From Nemesobacter sp965204665 (GTDB lineage: Bacteria > Desulfobacterota_D > UBA1144 > Nemesobacterales > Nemesobacteraceae), in NCBI GenBank assembly GCA_965204665.1, contig OZ242002.1, positions 1,798,001-1,862,000 of the forward strand: a stretch of DNA of 64,000 nt, read 5' to 3'. The translations under genes and the position numbers were made by a program. Positions 8,394 to 21,286 of this stretch are shown in pieces. The notes under the pieces were generated by a model. It saw only the letters and a list, made by a program, of their open reading frames with translations, ran no database searches and had not been told where the DNA came from. Position 1 is the first letter of the stretch. Each line of letters starts with the position of its first letter.

Positions 8394-9836
8394 CTACTTC
8401 TGCATTTTCCAATCTGTTCCGTCTGCGCGGTCCTCGAGAACTATCCCCAGAGAACCGAGATAATCCCTTATCTCGTCCGCTTTTTTCCAGTTCTTTTTCT
8501 CTCTGGCCGCATTTCTTTCATCTATAAGATTCTGTATTTCTTCGGGACCTATATCGGAAGTTGCGGCCGATTTTCTCTTCTCCGTGTATTCAGAAGGTTC
8601 TTGGCCGAGTATTCCCAGCACTCCGCACACATCTTTTATCTTCTCGACGGCAACTTTGATGCCGGGAGTTTTTCCGGCGGCGTCAAGCGACCTGTTTATC
8701 GACCGAACTAAATCGAACAGATTTCCGACGACATCTGCCGTGTTGAAGTTGTCGCTCATTGATGTAAGGAAACTCTGGTCGAATTTCCGGACGGAATTCT
8801 TAAGTGGTGTCGGGTCCTGTGCTTTCGACTCGGGGGTTTGAGATGATCTCAGCAAGGTGAGATATATTCTTTCAAGGGATGCTTCACTGTCGCGCATGCT
8901 CTTTTCCGAAAAGTCTGCGGGACTCTGGTAGTGGTGGGAGAGAAAGAAAAGTCTTATGGCTTCTGCAGACCATCTTTTAGTGGCTTCCGAAAGCGTAAAA
9001 AAATTACCTAGGGATTTTGACATCTTCTCTTTGTTTATCCTTATGAGACCGTTGTGAAGCCAGTATTTGGCAAACGGCTCACCTGAAGCTGATTCCGACT
9101 GCGCTATCTCGTTTTCGTGATGAGGGAAAACAAGGTCCTTTCCCCCTCCGTGTATCTCGAAATTGGTTCCGAGGTACTCCATACTCATCACCGAGCATTC
9201 TATATGCCAGCCTGGTCTACCTTTTCCCCAAGGGCTGCTCCAGGAAGGTTCGCCCGGTTTTGATTCTTTCCAGAGCGCAAAATCAAGGGGGTCATCCTTG
9301 TCTTCATTTAAGTCTATCCTCACCCCTTCAAGCATATGATCAAGAGTGCGTCCCGACAGTTTTCCATAGGACGGGAATTTTCTTACGGAAAAATAGATGT
9401 TGTTTCCGGAGCGGTAGGCGAACCCTTTCTGCATTATCCGCTCTATAAGTTCCTTTATCTGCTCAAGGTGTTCCGTCACCTTGGGTTCAATATCGGGGGA
9501 CTGCACTCCCACGGAGTCCATATCCCGCCTGTATTCGTCTATATACCTCTCTGAGATTTCCTCGCAGCTTACTTCCTGCTCGTTCGCCCGGTTTATTATC
9601 TTGTCGTCTATATCGGTGAAATTCCGCACGAAAAGCACTTGGTATCCCGCGTGTCTCAAAAACCTTTGTATAACATCAAAAGATACAGCGGAACGCGCAT
9701 GCCCCAGATGCGCTGAATCGTATACCGTCGGACCGCATACGTACATACGTATTTTATTTCCCTCAAACGGAACCAGATGTTCCTTTGTCCGGGAAAGGGA
9801 GTTGTAGATTTTTATCCTAGGAGGAGTTTTTTCCAT
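8394..9836 (-). CDS. cysS: Cysteinyl-tRNA synthetase
   Basis: This class I synthetase has the zinc-ligand start MYVCGPTVYD, the HIGH-equivalent HLGH, the zinc-site segments CSVMSMEYLG and HGGGKDLVFPHHENE, and the KMSKS loop as KEKMSKSLGNF. The length of about 480 residues is normal. The ATG at 9836 (MEKTPPRIKIYN) matches homologues better than the TTG at 9845. It charges tRNA-Cys. Confidence 0.94.
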   Translation of the reverse strand: MEKTPPRIKIYNSLSRTKEHLVPFEGNKIRMYVCGPTVYDSAHLGHARSAVSFDVIQRFLRHAGYQVLFVRNFTDIDDKIINRANEQEVSCEEISERYIDEYRRDMDSVGVQSPDIEPKVTEHLEQIKELIERIMQKGFAYRSGNNIYFSVRKFPSYGKLSGRTLDHMLEGVRIDLNEDKDDPLDFALWKESKPGEPSWSSPWGKGRPGWHIECSVMSMEYLGTNFEIHGGGKDLVFPHHENEIAQSESASGEPFAKYWLHNGLIRINKEKMSKSLGNFFTLSEATKRWSAEAIRLFFLSHHYQSPADFSEKSMRDSEASLERIYLTLLRSSQTPESKAQDPTPLKNSVRKFDQSFLTSMSDNFNTADVVGNLFDLVRSINRSLDAAGKTPGIKVAVEKIKDVCGVLGILGQEPSEYTEKRKSAATSDIGPEEIQNLIDERNAAREKKNWKKADEIRDYLGSLGIVLEDRADGTDWKMQK

Positions 9837-10140
9837 CTCAAGCAAGGTGCGCGCAACCGGGGTTCTTGTTATGATAGTGGAGTTTTACGTACCGAACCGG
9901 TATTTTCTATAAAGGTTAACTTTATGCGTCTGTTCGCTAAAATCAAGAGGAGAAGCAGTCGCGTCGATATAGTATGCCTCTGCACCGCAGCAATTCTCGA
10001 GTTTTCCCTGCTCGCCTGTCTAAATTACGACGGATGCGTCCAGTCATGATATTTCGCCAAAAGAAGTTGTTTTGGTTTGTTGTCAAGAAACAATCATACA
10101 TCATAAGTTTTACTGTGCGCCCATTAAACTTCGAAGTACA

Positions 10141-10258
10141 ACACTCGGGTTTATCCCGCTCCACCACCGCGACTTTCACTCCCATCTGCGCGGCTATTAC
10201 AGCTGCTATGTATCCGCCGGGTCCGGACCCCTGCAACCGTAAGATCAAACTTTTCCAT
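10141..10258 (-). pseudogene. lpd: Remnant of dihydrolipoamide dehydrogenase (N-terminal FAD-binding piece)
   Basis: From the ATG at 10258 the minus strand reads MEKFDLTVAG. After a one-base shift in a GGGG run it continues SGPGGYIAAVIAAQMGVKV and then AVVERDKP. This is the GxGxxG dinucleotide-binding start of dihydrolipoyl dehydrogenase. Homology stops after the ERDKP segment, before the redox-active Cys pair, so about 40 residues remain of a family of about 470. It is a frameshifted, truncated fossil. Confidence 0.7.
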
Positions 10259-10527
10259 GGTGACAATAATTATATTTGCTGTATCGTCAAAGACGGAATT
10301 GCAGATTTGTTATCTGTTCCACATGAGTTGAACTCAAATTCGGTTCCGGACGGGATATTATCGAATGCGGAAGTGATTCCGGCTGAATGATCTCCATAAC
10401 ACGCTCTTTTATGCCGTCCGGCACTCAACGGAAAAATGTTTTGTCGCAATGCAAAAGGCTTATGGGTGATGTATGCAAGGTATATGGGATATCCACGGGT
10501 CGGATCTGGTGTCTGTTCTCTGGAAGA

Positions 10528-10559
10528 AACCCGGGCTCCGATCTTTCGGAACCCGGGTT
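10528..10559. other. GC-rich hairpin
   Basis: An inverted repeat pairs AACCCGGG and TCCGA with TCGGA and CCCGGGTT around a TCTT loop, with one internal mismatch. There is no T tract on either side. It could be a bidirectional attenuator or structured RNA, but it does not look like a standard intrinsic terminator. Confidence 0.5.
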
Positions 10560-10594
10560 GATCTGAAGAAGAACAAACAGAACCTGCTGAACAT

Positions 10595-10626
10595 TGAAGT
10601 TGTTTCTCTATAGAGAAACAACTTCA
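10595..10626. repeat. Perfect 32-bp palindrome downstream of the lipoprotein gene
   Basis: Two 16-base arms, TGAAGTTGTTTCTCTA and its exact complement, meet with no loop base. It begins 17 bases past the stop of the leftward lipoprotein gene. It may act as a terminator stem lacking a U tract, as a transcript-stabilising structure, or as a protein or recombinase site. Confidence 0.6.
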
Positions 10627-10642
10627 CGGGAACCGATTGAAT

Positions 10643-11980
10643 TCAGTCCACGAATTCATATCGGGCCGCTGTAGTGCGGATTGTATCTGCTACACCGGAT
10701 GACTGTAACTGAACGACATCATCAAAAGTAGTGGTTCCTGCTACGATAACGGAAATATTCTTGGTGCCTGTTCCGCCGAACGTTTTGGCTCCTGCGGGAA
10801 AACCCTTGAAGCGTATCTTGTCGTTCTGTGATGCGCTAAAGTCCTTGATCACGTCTTTCTCATTTCTGTGCTCGTGTTCAAGGACGAAGATGTCGGCACC
10901 GGCACCACCGTGAAGTTCGTCGGCACCGGCACCACCTGTAAGAACATCATTACCATTCCCTCCAGCGAGGAAGTCATTTCCGCCTTTTCCGTTAAGCGTA
11001 TCGTCTCCATTCAGCCCGGCGAGATAATTTCCCAGGGCATCTCCACTGATGGTATCACCGCTCGTACTGCCGACAACATTCTCAATATCTTCGAATGTAA
11101 ACACTCCCCAACTATGAGTACCGCCGTCGAAAGACCCCGTAGAAAGATCAAGGGTTATCGCATCACTCCTGAGGTGGTAAGTGAACCTACCAGCCTTCAA
11201 GTTCGCAGTCGTAGCAAGAGCAATATCACCTGTGAGAAGAAAATCGGACTCTCTCTTATGATCAGCAGTTCCTGTCGGGGCACCGCCGTTAATGTGGTTA
11301 GTGCCTGTTTCAATGAGAAAAAAGACATCCATCTCGTCTCCACCGTTGAGCGTATCATTACCGGCATCGCCCTTGAGTGCGTCCCGTCCCGCCCCACCGT
11401 TGAGCGTATCATCGCCGCCTGCTCCCCGGATGTAATCAGCACCGTCTCCGCCGTGGATGGTGTTGGCGCCGGCGGTGGCCCAGATTGTATCATCTCCGTC
11501 TCCGCCATAGATGACGTCGTCGGTAGTTCCCGTGAGGTCGCCGTCAAGATGAGCATCAATGTGGTCATCTCCGTCTTCACCGTATATCGTATCCGTGCCG
11601 TCACCGCCGCCTATCTTGTCGTTTCCGGCACCGGCGTAGACAGTATCATCGCCGTCTCCGGCATTAATCGTGTTTTTGTACTGATTTCCGCATATGACAT
11701 CGTCATCCGCAGACCCCGTGATATCATTGGAGACACCGGGCAGCGCATTTATACCGTTGCTCACGTCGCACCTAGGGTCACCGAAGGACTTTCCGGGGTC
11801 TCCGGGGTCGCCCTTATCTCCTTGCGGGCCTGCCGTTCCTGGATCACCTTTTTCCCCGTCTTTACCGTCTTTACCATCCTTACCATCTTTACCTGCCGGC
11901 CCCATATCCCCTTCACAGGCGGCAAAGAAAACCGCTCCGCAGAGCAGAAACAACAGCACTAAAAAATTACGTGACTTCAT
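10643..11980 (-). CDS. Lipoprotein with collagen-like and RTX calcium-binding repeats
   Basis: The 445-residue secreted protein begins with a lipoprotein signal peptide (hydrophobic core, lipobox FAAC, Cys22). Next come about 12 Gly-X-Y collagen-type triplets (residues 27-64, KDG and GDP units). A long array of RTX nonapeptides of GGxGxDxUx type (for example GGDGDDTI, GNDTLNGG) fills roughly residues 90-380. The C-terminal domain ends RYEFVD. RTX repeats fold into calcium-binding beta rolls. Here they sit on a lipid anchor and not on an ABC-exported toxin, suggesting a surface adhesin or stalk. AAGGAGG precedes the ATG. A paralogue lies at 41530-42639. Expression may switch, because the promoter spacer contains nine Gs. 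Confidence 0.85.
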   Translation of the reverse strand: MKSRNFLVLLFLLCGAVFFAACEGDMGPAGKDGKDGKDGKDGEKGDPGTAGPQGDKGDPGDPGKSFGDPRCDVSNGINALPGVSNDITGSADDDVICGNQYKNTINAGDGDDTVYAGAGNDKIGGGDGTDTIYGEDGDDHIDAHLDGDLTGTTDDVIYGGDGDDTIWATAGANTIHGGDGADYIRGAGGDDTLNGGAGRDALKGDAGNDTLNGGDEMDVFFLIETGTNHINGGAPTGTADHKRESDFLLTGDIALATTANLKAGRFTYHLRSDAITLDLSTGSFDGGTHSWGVFTFEDIENVVGSTSGDTISGDALGNYLAGLNGDDTLNGKGGNDFLAGGNGNDVLTGGAGADELHGGAGADIFVLEHEHRNEKDVIKDFSASQNDKIRFKGFPAGAKTFGGTGTKNISVIVAGTTTFDDVVQLQSSGVADTIRTTAARYEFVD

Positions 11981-12022
11981 GACACAACCTCCTTCGACAA
12001 TGCAGAATATTCTATGCCTCTG

Positions 12023-12049
12023 ATTCTACCCCCCCCCATATGAAGTCAA
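12023..12049 (-). promoter_or_regulatory. Promoter with G9 spacer, candidate phase-variable switch
   Basis: On the minus strand TTGACT (12044-12049) and TAGAAT (12023-12028) are separated by 15 bases. Nine of those are an uninterrupted G run adjoining the -10 box. The promoter lies about 43 bases before the start of the collagen/RTX lipoprotein gene. Gain of two Gs would give the optimal 17-base spacing. Confidence 0.6.
12029..12037. repeat. C9/G9 mononucleotide tract in a promoter spacer
   Basis: Nine consecutive Cs on the plus strand lie between the -35 and -10 boxes of the leftward lipoprotein gene. Confidence 0.9.
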
Positions 12050-12075
12050 GCACTCTTTTGAAGGGTGAAGAGATA

Positions 12076-13185
12076 GTTGAGACTGTGAAGATATTCTGAG
12101 GTTCTGCATTCTTAAGTGTAGACCTCGGAACCGAGATGTTTTTACAGAATCTGATGTGTCCCCATCCTTCTTCCCTCGGCCGATACTATCTGAAGCGGCA
12201 TAATTATCTTTGCGCCCATTACAGGCAGTCAGTCGTCGGCATCACCTCTTTCCCGAGGTACAATTACACCATTCTCGATATCAATGTGTAATACGCGATG
12301 AACCTATGCCGATACAAACCCGCACTTGACCGAGGACAGATACTGCTCCTGCCCGACAGGGTGGAGGACTATGTCGGAGAGAATCACCGGGTTCGGGCGC
12401 TTGATGCCTATGTCGACACTCTTGATCCGGCTTCCATGGGATTCAAGCATACCGAGGCCGGCACCACGGCGGGGCAGTCTCCATATAATCCGTGGGCGAT
12501 GTTGAAGCTTTATCTTTACGGATATCAGCATGGTATACGCAGCAGCCGCAAGCTTGAAGCTGAGACCCGAAGGAATCTTGAAGTGATGTGGCCGGTGAAG
12601 GGTATGCGGCTTTCCTGCAGGAGCATTGCTGATTTCCGCAGGAACGATGCGGCGCAACTGCGGAATGTCAACAGGGATTTTGTTCTGCTGTGCAGCGAGT
12701 TATCCCTGTTCGGCGGGGATGAGGCGGCGGTCGACGGTTCTTTCTTATCTGCGGACGCGAGCACGGCAAGCATACGGACCCGGGGTTATATAGACAGAGA
12801 GTTGGAGAATATAGAGAGCAGGATAGAACAGTATCAGCGGGAACTTGAGGGGGCCGATGCCGCTGACGAGAAGGCGGGGATACAGGATGCAGCCGACGAC
12901 AGGATGCTGCTGGAGAAGATTGAGAAGCTCGGAAAGCGTCAGGAGGAGACTCGGGAGACCGGGGACCGCATGGAGAGAAGCGGCGACACTCAGGTATCGA
13001 CGGTGGACGAAGACGCGAGGCTGCTCAGGTAGGCGGGGACAGAGTGCGGCGGGTTACAACGCGCAGACAGCGGTGGACTCGAAGCACAAGCTCGTCGCTG
13101 CCGAGAATGTGGTTCAGGACGGCACGGACAGCCGTCGGCTGTCCGGGATGCTTACGGAAGCGAAGAGAAGTCTCGGTACGGAACA
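12076..13185 (+). mobile_element. IS1182-type element, copy 1, truncated at its right end
   Basis: The left end GTTGAGACTGTGAAG matches the terminal inverted repeat of copy 2. The leader and the first two thirds of the transposase gene follow with high identity to copy 2. The sequence stops at 13185 exactly where the left end of copy 2 begins. The missing 3' part is not found beyond copy 2, so this is a deletion or recombination product rather than a simple nested insertion. Confidence 0.8.
12298..13185 (+). pseudogene. Truncated IS1182-family transposase, copy 1
   Basis: The frame from the ATG at 12298 encodes the conserved N-terminal block (YKPALDRGQ, NPWAMLKLYLYGYQHG, AVDGSFLSADAS). It reaches a TAG at 13030-13032 after DEDARLLR. 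A +1 shift continues the transposase as AGYNAQTAVDSKHKL. The gene is cut off before the C-terminal catalytic region. Its only intact open frame is 244 residues, about half the family length. Confidence 0.8.
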
Positions 13186-13280
13186 GTTGAGACTGTGAAA
13201 GTATTCTGAGGTTCTGCGTTGTTTTCAGCGCAGGTCTCGGAACCGGGATGTTTTCACAGAATCTGATTTGTCCCTCATCA

Positions 13281-13289
13281 CCCCCCCCC
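13281..13289. repeat. C9 mononucleotide tract in the IS leader
   Basis: Nine Cs lie between the left inverted repeat of copy 2 and its transposase gene. The corresponding site of copy 1 has no such run, so the tract arose or expanded after the copies diverged. Confidence 0.85.
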
Positions 13290-13399
13290 TCGGCCGATCC
13301 GGCGGCATAATTATTTTTTTATTACAAGCAGTTAAGTATTGAATCACCCCTTCACCGAGGTATAATTACATCATTCTCAATACCGAGGTGTAATACGCA

Positions 13400-14894
13400 A
13401 TGAACCGACGCCGATACAAACCCGCACTTGACCGAGGACAAACACTGCTTCTGCCCGAGAGAGTGGAAGACTATGTCGGAGAGAATCACCAGGTTCGGGC
13501 GCTTGATGCCTATGTCGACACTCTTGATCCGGCTTCCATGGGATTCAAGCATACCGAGGCCGGCACCACGGCGGGGCATCCTCCATATAATCCGTGGGCG
13601 ATGTTGAAGCTCTATCTTTACGGATATCAGCATGGTATACGCAGCAGCCGCAAGCTTGAAGCTGAGACCCGAAGGAATCTTGAAGTGATGTGGCCGGTGA
13701 AGGGTATGCGGCTTTCCTGCAGGAGCATTGCTGATTTCCGCAGGAACGATGCGGCGCAACTGCGGAAGGTCAACAGGGATTTTGTTCTGCTGTGCAGGGA
13801 TCTGTCGCTGTTCGGCGGGGATGAGGCGGCGGTCGACGGTTCTTTCTTATCTGCGGACGCGAGCACGGCAGGCATACGGACCCGGGGTTATATAGACAGA
13901 GAGTTGGAAAATATAGAGAGCAGGATAGAACAGTATCAGCGGGAACTTGAGGAGGCCGACGCCGCTGACGAGAAGGCGGGGATACAGGATGCGGCCGACG
14001 ACAGGATGCTGCGGGAGAAGATTGAGAAGCTCGGAAAGCGTCAGGAGGAGACTCGGGAGACCGGGGACCGCATGGAGAGAAGCGGCGACACTCAGGTATC
14101 GACGGTGGACGAAGACGCGAGGCTGCTCAGGTAGGCGGGGACAGATTGTGGCGGGTTACAACGCGCAGACAGCGGTGGACTCGAAGCACAAGCTTGTCGC
14201 TGCCGAGAATGTGGTTCAGGACGGCAAGGACAGCCGTCAGCTGTCCGGGATGCTTACGGAGGCGAAGAGAAGTCTCGCTACGGAACAGCTGACCGGACTT
14301 GCCGACGGAGGTTATTACGAGAGCATGGAACTCAAGCGGTGCGAAGATGAGGACATTACGGTCTATGTGCCTGTTCCCGACAACAGTTCGGGAATGAAAC
14401 AACGGGGGCGTTACAGTCTTGACGAATTCACTTACGACGCTGAAGAGGATTGTTATCATTGTCCGCAGGGCAGGAGGCTGACCCCCGGCGTAAATCCGAG
14501 ATTCAGAGCCGGTAAGAAGTACATTACATATGCAGGCGGAAGCGCGGACTGCAGGGCGTGTCCGATGCGCAGGCGCTGCATCGGTGAGAAGACGCAGGTC
14601 AGGTCGATACGAAGGTGGGAACACCGGGAAGTACTTGAGAGGCACAGGCGGAGAATGGAACAGGGGTGAGAGAAGATGAGGAAGCGTGGAAAGATTGTTG
14701 AACATCCGTTCGGAACATTGAAGGTCGGAAACGGATTTCATCAGTTTCTGATGCGGGGTCTCGAGAAGTGCAGGGGAGAGTTCAGTCTGATGACGCTGAC
14801 TTACAACTTGACACGGGTTTTGAACATCCCGGGTGTGGAAAAATTCAGGGAGTACTGCGCGGGGAGGAGAGTTCACGGTCCGCAGACGGCGTGA
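13400..14894 (+). pseudogene. IS1182-family transposase, copy 2, split by a +1 shift and an in-frame TGA
   Basis: The family-length coding region is in three pieces. The first frame runs 13400-14134 and ends at TAG after CTC AGG. A +1 shift continues as GYNAQTAVDSKHKLVAAE through the Cys cluster CRACPMRRRC to a TGA at 14667. The same frame then resumes with KIVEHPFGTLK and FSLMTLTYNLTRVLN, the usual C-terminus. The +1 site is identical in copy 1, so it is ancestral or programmed. The TGA looks like a plain nonsense mutation. Confidence 0.75.
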
Positions 14895-15199
14895 AACAGC
14901 GGGAGAACTGTCCTGTTTCGACATTATGACACCGGATTCGGGGTGTCGAACCTGATCCGGAAGATTTTCAATCTGTTCCTTCAAAAAAACAGACGCATTC
15001 CTGACAATCGGTTTATTTTTTAACGATCTTTCTCTTGATACTCTCACAGTCTCAACTGTAATGGTCGAAATCACTTGTTTTCCGGTGTAAGTTTTCCAGT
15101 ATAGAAAAAATAAATTTCTCAAAAGTCTTGCCAAAGAAGAAATGTTCGTTACTATGATGTTCTCTTTTGTTGTGAAATTGCTCTTCTTGATTTTCAGTG

Positions 15200-15227
15200 T
15201 TGACAGTTTTTCAGCAGAAGGTAAGAT
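15200..15227 (+). promoter_or_regulatory. rRNA operon promoter
   Basis: A perfect TTGACA at 15200-15205 and TAAGAT at 15222-15227 are separated by 16 bases, about 95 bases upstream of the 16S 5' end. Confidence 0.6.
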
Positions 15228-15251
15228 AACTAACCCCTTTTTTTCGGGGAT

Positions 15252-15266
15252 TGATCTTTGAAAATT
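15252..15266 (+). promoter_or_regulatory. boxA-like antitermination site in the rRNA leader
   Basis: TGATCTTTGAAAATT resembles boxA elements bound by the NusB-S10 complex. A near copy, TGATCTTTGACAACT, occurs in the 16S-23S spacer at 17106-17120. Duplication before 16S and before 23S is the usual arrangement. Confidence 0.5.
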
Positions 15267-15322
15267 TAATAGCAGACGGTAGCGGGCGAATCAGAGCAGT
15301 ATCCGTAAATTCTTTTTAAATT

Positions 15323-16858
<1,536 letters not shown>

Positions 16859-16939
16859 TCACGGAGATTTCTGCCTGTTTTTCGCTCGCTGTCTGCTTTT
16901 ACTGAAAAAATTTAGTTTTTGCCGCGCTTAAAAGCAACG

Positions 16940-17013
<74 letters not shown>

Positions 17014-17018
17014 CATTA

Positions 17019-17091
17019 GGGGGTGTAGCTCAGTTGGGAGAGCGCCTGCTTTGCAAGCAGGAGGTCGACGGTTCGAGCCCGTTCACCTCCA
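17019..17091 (+). tRNA. tRNA-Ala (TGC)
   Basis: The acceptor GGGGGTG/CACCTCC (one G-T pair), anticodon TGC in TTTGCAA, and T arm GGTTCGAGCCC give a 73-base cloverleaf. It follows tRNA-Ile by five bases. CCA is not encoded. Confidence 0.96.
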
Positions 17092-17105
17092 TAAAACGAG
17101 TTTTT

Positions 17106-17120
17106 TGATCTTTGACAACT
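17106..17120 (+). promoter_or_regulatory. boxA-like site before 23S
   Basis: TGATCTTTGACAACT repeats the leader element at 15252 and lies between tRNA-Ala and 23S. Confidence 0.45.
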
Positions 17121-17155
17121 GAATATAACGCTGAGAAAAAGAATTAATCGTGTTT
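17121..17155 (+). other. 5' arm of the 23S processing stem
   Basis: GAATATAACGCTGAGAAA (17121-17138) pairs with TTTCTCGGCGTTGTATTC (20168-20185), and ATCGTGTTT (17147-17155) pairs with AAACACGAT (20160-20168). Together they form the long stem looping out pre-23S rRNA, the expected RNase III substrate. Confidence 0.6.
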
Positions 17156-17183
17156 TTAGTATTATCGAGGATTTTCACGCTTC

Positions 17184-20136
<2,953 letters not shown>

Positions 20137-20229
20137 GGAGCTTGAAAATTCTTGATATGAAACACGATTTCTCGGCGTTGTATTCGGTTTTCTTAGATTT
20201 TTCCTGTAATTTCCGGATAAAATCGCATA

Positions 20230-20264
20230 AGACTGACCGCAAGCGTGCTTTGAGTCTCTTTTTT
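20230..20264 (+). terminator. Intrinsic terminator of the rRNA operon
   Basis: An AGACT/AGTCT outer stem encloses a CAAGC/GCTTTG inner stem and is followed by a run of six Ts at 20259-20264. It closes the operon with no 5S gene between it and 23S. Confidence 0.6.
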
Positions 20265-20345
20265 ACAGCAGGCTCGAATCAATTTAAGGGAATTATAAAG
20301 GAAAGTTGACAAAACGTAAAAACTTTTGAGACAAGAGTTGACAAA

Positions 20346-20410
20346 TGAGACTGTGAGAGTATTAAGAGAAAGTTAATTAAAAAATAAACTGACTGTCAGG
20401 AAGGCATTTA
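20346..20410 (-). mobile_element. Solo right-end remnant of the IS1182-type element, inverted
   Basis: TGAGACTGTGAGAGTAT followed by AAGAGAAAG, AAAAAATAAAC and TGTCAGGAA matches, base for base with few changes, the reverse complement of the last 65 bases of IS copy 2 (14990-15056). No transposase lies inside. It marks an old insertion or a rearrangement boundary beyond the rRNA operon. Confidence 0.75.
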
Positions 20411-20488
20411 TATTTTTTGTTGGAAAGACTTGGATGCTCGGCATGAGAGAACACGGCGGCAAGACTAGAGATTTGTTGCCAATTAGGG

Positions 20489-21286
20489 TTGTGTAAGGGG
20501 ATTACAATAGGCACGCCTCATTCTACAAAGGAAATATCACTTAACGGCAAACTGGCCGAATGCTTGCGCCAGTATGGACTGGACGCTCTTGAAGAACAGA
20601 CTTTGCGTTCCATGTCTGGCAAAATTCATCAGGTTGATGTTTTGGTCAATCTTGACGAGTACGCTGTCGCACTGGAGGCAGAATACGCACCACAAGACGG
20701 CAGAATGGATGCTGCCAAGCGGTTGACTGACCCGCCGCTTGAATGGCGGGGCGTACCTGTTGATGTTGCCTACGCTATTGCGTATCCGGCTAACATTAAG
20801 ACCCTACCCCCCCCCGTCGCATATAATGAACTTCGTAATACAAGGAAACTTCGATTTAAGCATATCTCTAGGGCAGATCCCAGATGGTCGACACCGGCCA
20901 CGGGGACGGTATCTGAACTTGCCGATGTCCTTCACGACTTCTGGACACAAAGCGACAATGGACAAGACATCTATGATGTGGCCGAGTTGGCTTCTGCCGC
21001 CATTGATAAAGCGGCTAATTTCTTGGAACGTCACAACAAAGAATCAGGTGAGAAAGATAGTGATCCGGCAGCTACGAAAGCACTTATTTGGTTGAACGCC
21101 TTACTTTTCCAAGTGCTGCTTCATCAATCCTTGAACCCCGATTTGCTCCCTTTACCACACACCGGTAAACGGATTCCACTTCCACATCCAGATAAGGGTA
21201 AAGATCATTTATCGGCACAATGGAAGGAAATCTTGGACATCAACTGGTGGCCGATCTTTCATGTGGCAAGGGAAAGCTTAAACTGA
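20489..21286 (+). pseudogene. 5' part of a large DNA methyltransferase gene, interrupted by an IS
   Basis: This half encodes about 264 residues upstream of the catalytic domain of the methyltransferase whose remainder lies at 23245-25324. A segment VDVLVNLDEYAVALEAEY (residues 49-66) resembles the acidic core of a restriction-endonuclease fold, hinting at a nuclease-methyltransferase fusion; that is inference. The start is a TTG at 20489 with no good Shine-Dalgarno sequence, so the 5' end is uncertain. The frame contains a C9 run encoding Pro-Pro-Pro. Joining the halves across the IS (removing 21283-23250) restores one frame of about 955 residues. Confidence 0.75.
20807..20815. repeat. C9 tract inside the methyltransferase coding sequence
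   Basis: Nine Cs encode part of LPPPVAYNE. A gain or loss of one base here would shift the frame, the classic contingency-locus layout in restriction-modification genes. Confidence 0.85.

Larger units (their letters stand above)
9837..10642. other. Gene-poor stretch with a gene remnant and two hairpins
   Basis: This stretch of about 800 bases between cysS and the lipoprotein gene contains no intact gene I can support. It holds a short remnant of lpd (10141-10258) and two inverted repeats (10528-10559 and 10595-10626). The rest shows nothing recognisable. Confidence 0.6.
13186..15056 (+). mobile_element. IS1182-type element, copy 2, both ends present (1,871 bp)
   Basis: The left end reads GTTGAGACTGTGAAAGTAT (13186-13204). 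The right end at 15037-15056 is its complement, GATACTCTCACAGTCTCAAC, giving terminal inverted repeats of about 20 bases. The element contains one transposase gene in broken form. No clear target duplication can be defined because the left flank is copy 1. Confidence 0.85.
15057..15322 (+). other. rRNA operon promoter and leader region
   Basis: The 266 bases between the IS right end and 16S contain a consensus promoter (15200-15227) and a boxA-like antitermination element (15252-15266). No coding region is supported. Confidence 0.6.

Noticed and set aside
10868..11962. Long plus-strand frame of 364 codons opposite the collagen/RTX gene
   Set aside because: It is the antisense shadow of a repetitive, GC-rich coding region. 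The minus strand has a signal peptide, ribosome site and recognisable repeats.
14127..15134. Minus-strand frame of 335 codons across IS copy 2
   Set aside because: It runs antisense to the transposase and through the right inverted repeat. Its composition is unlike a protein and no domain is seen.
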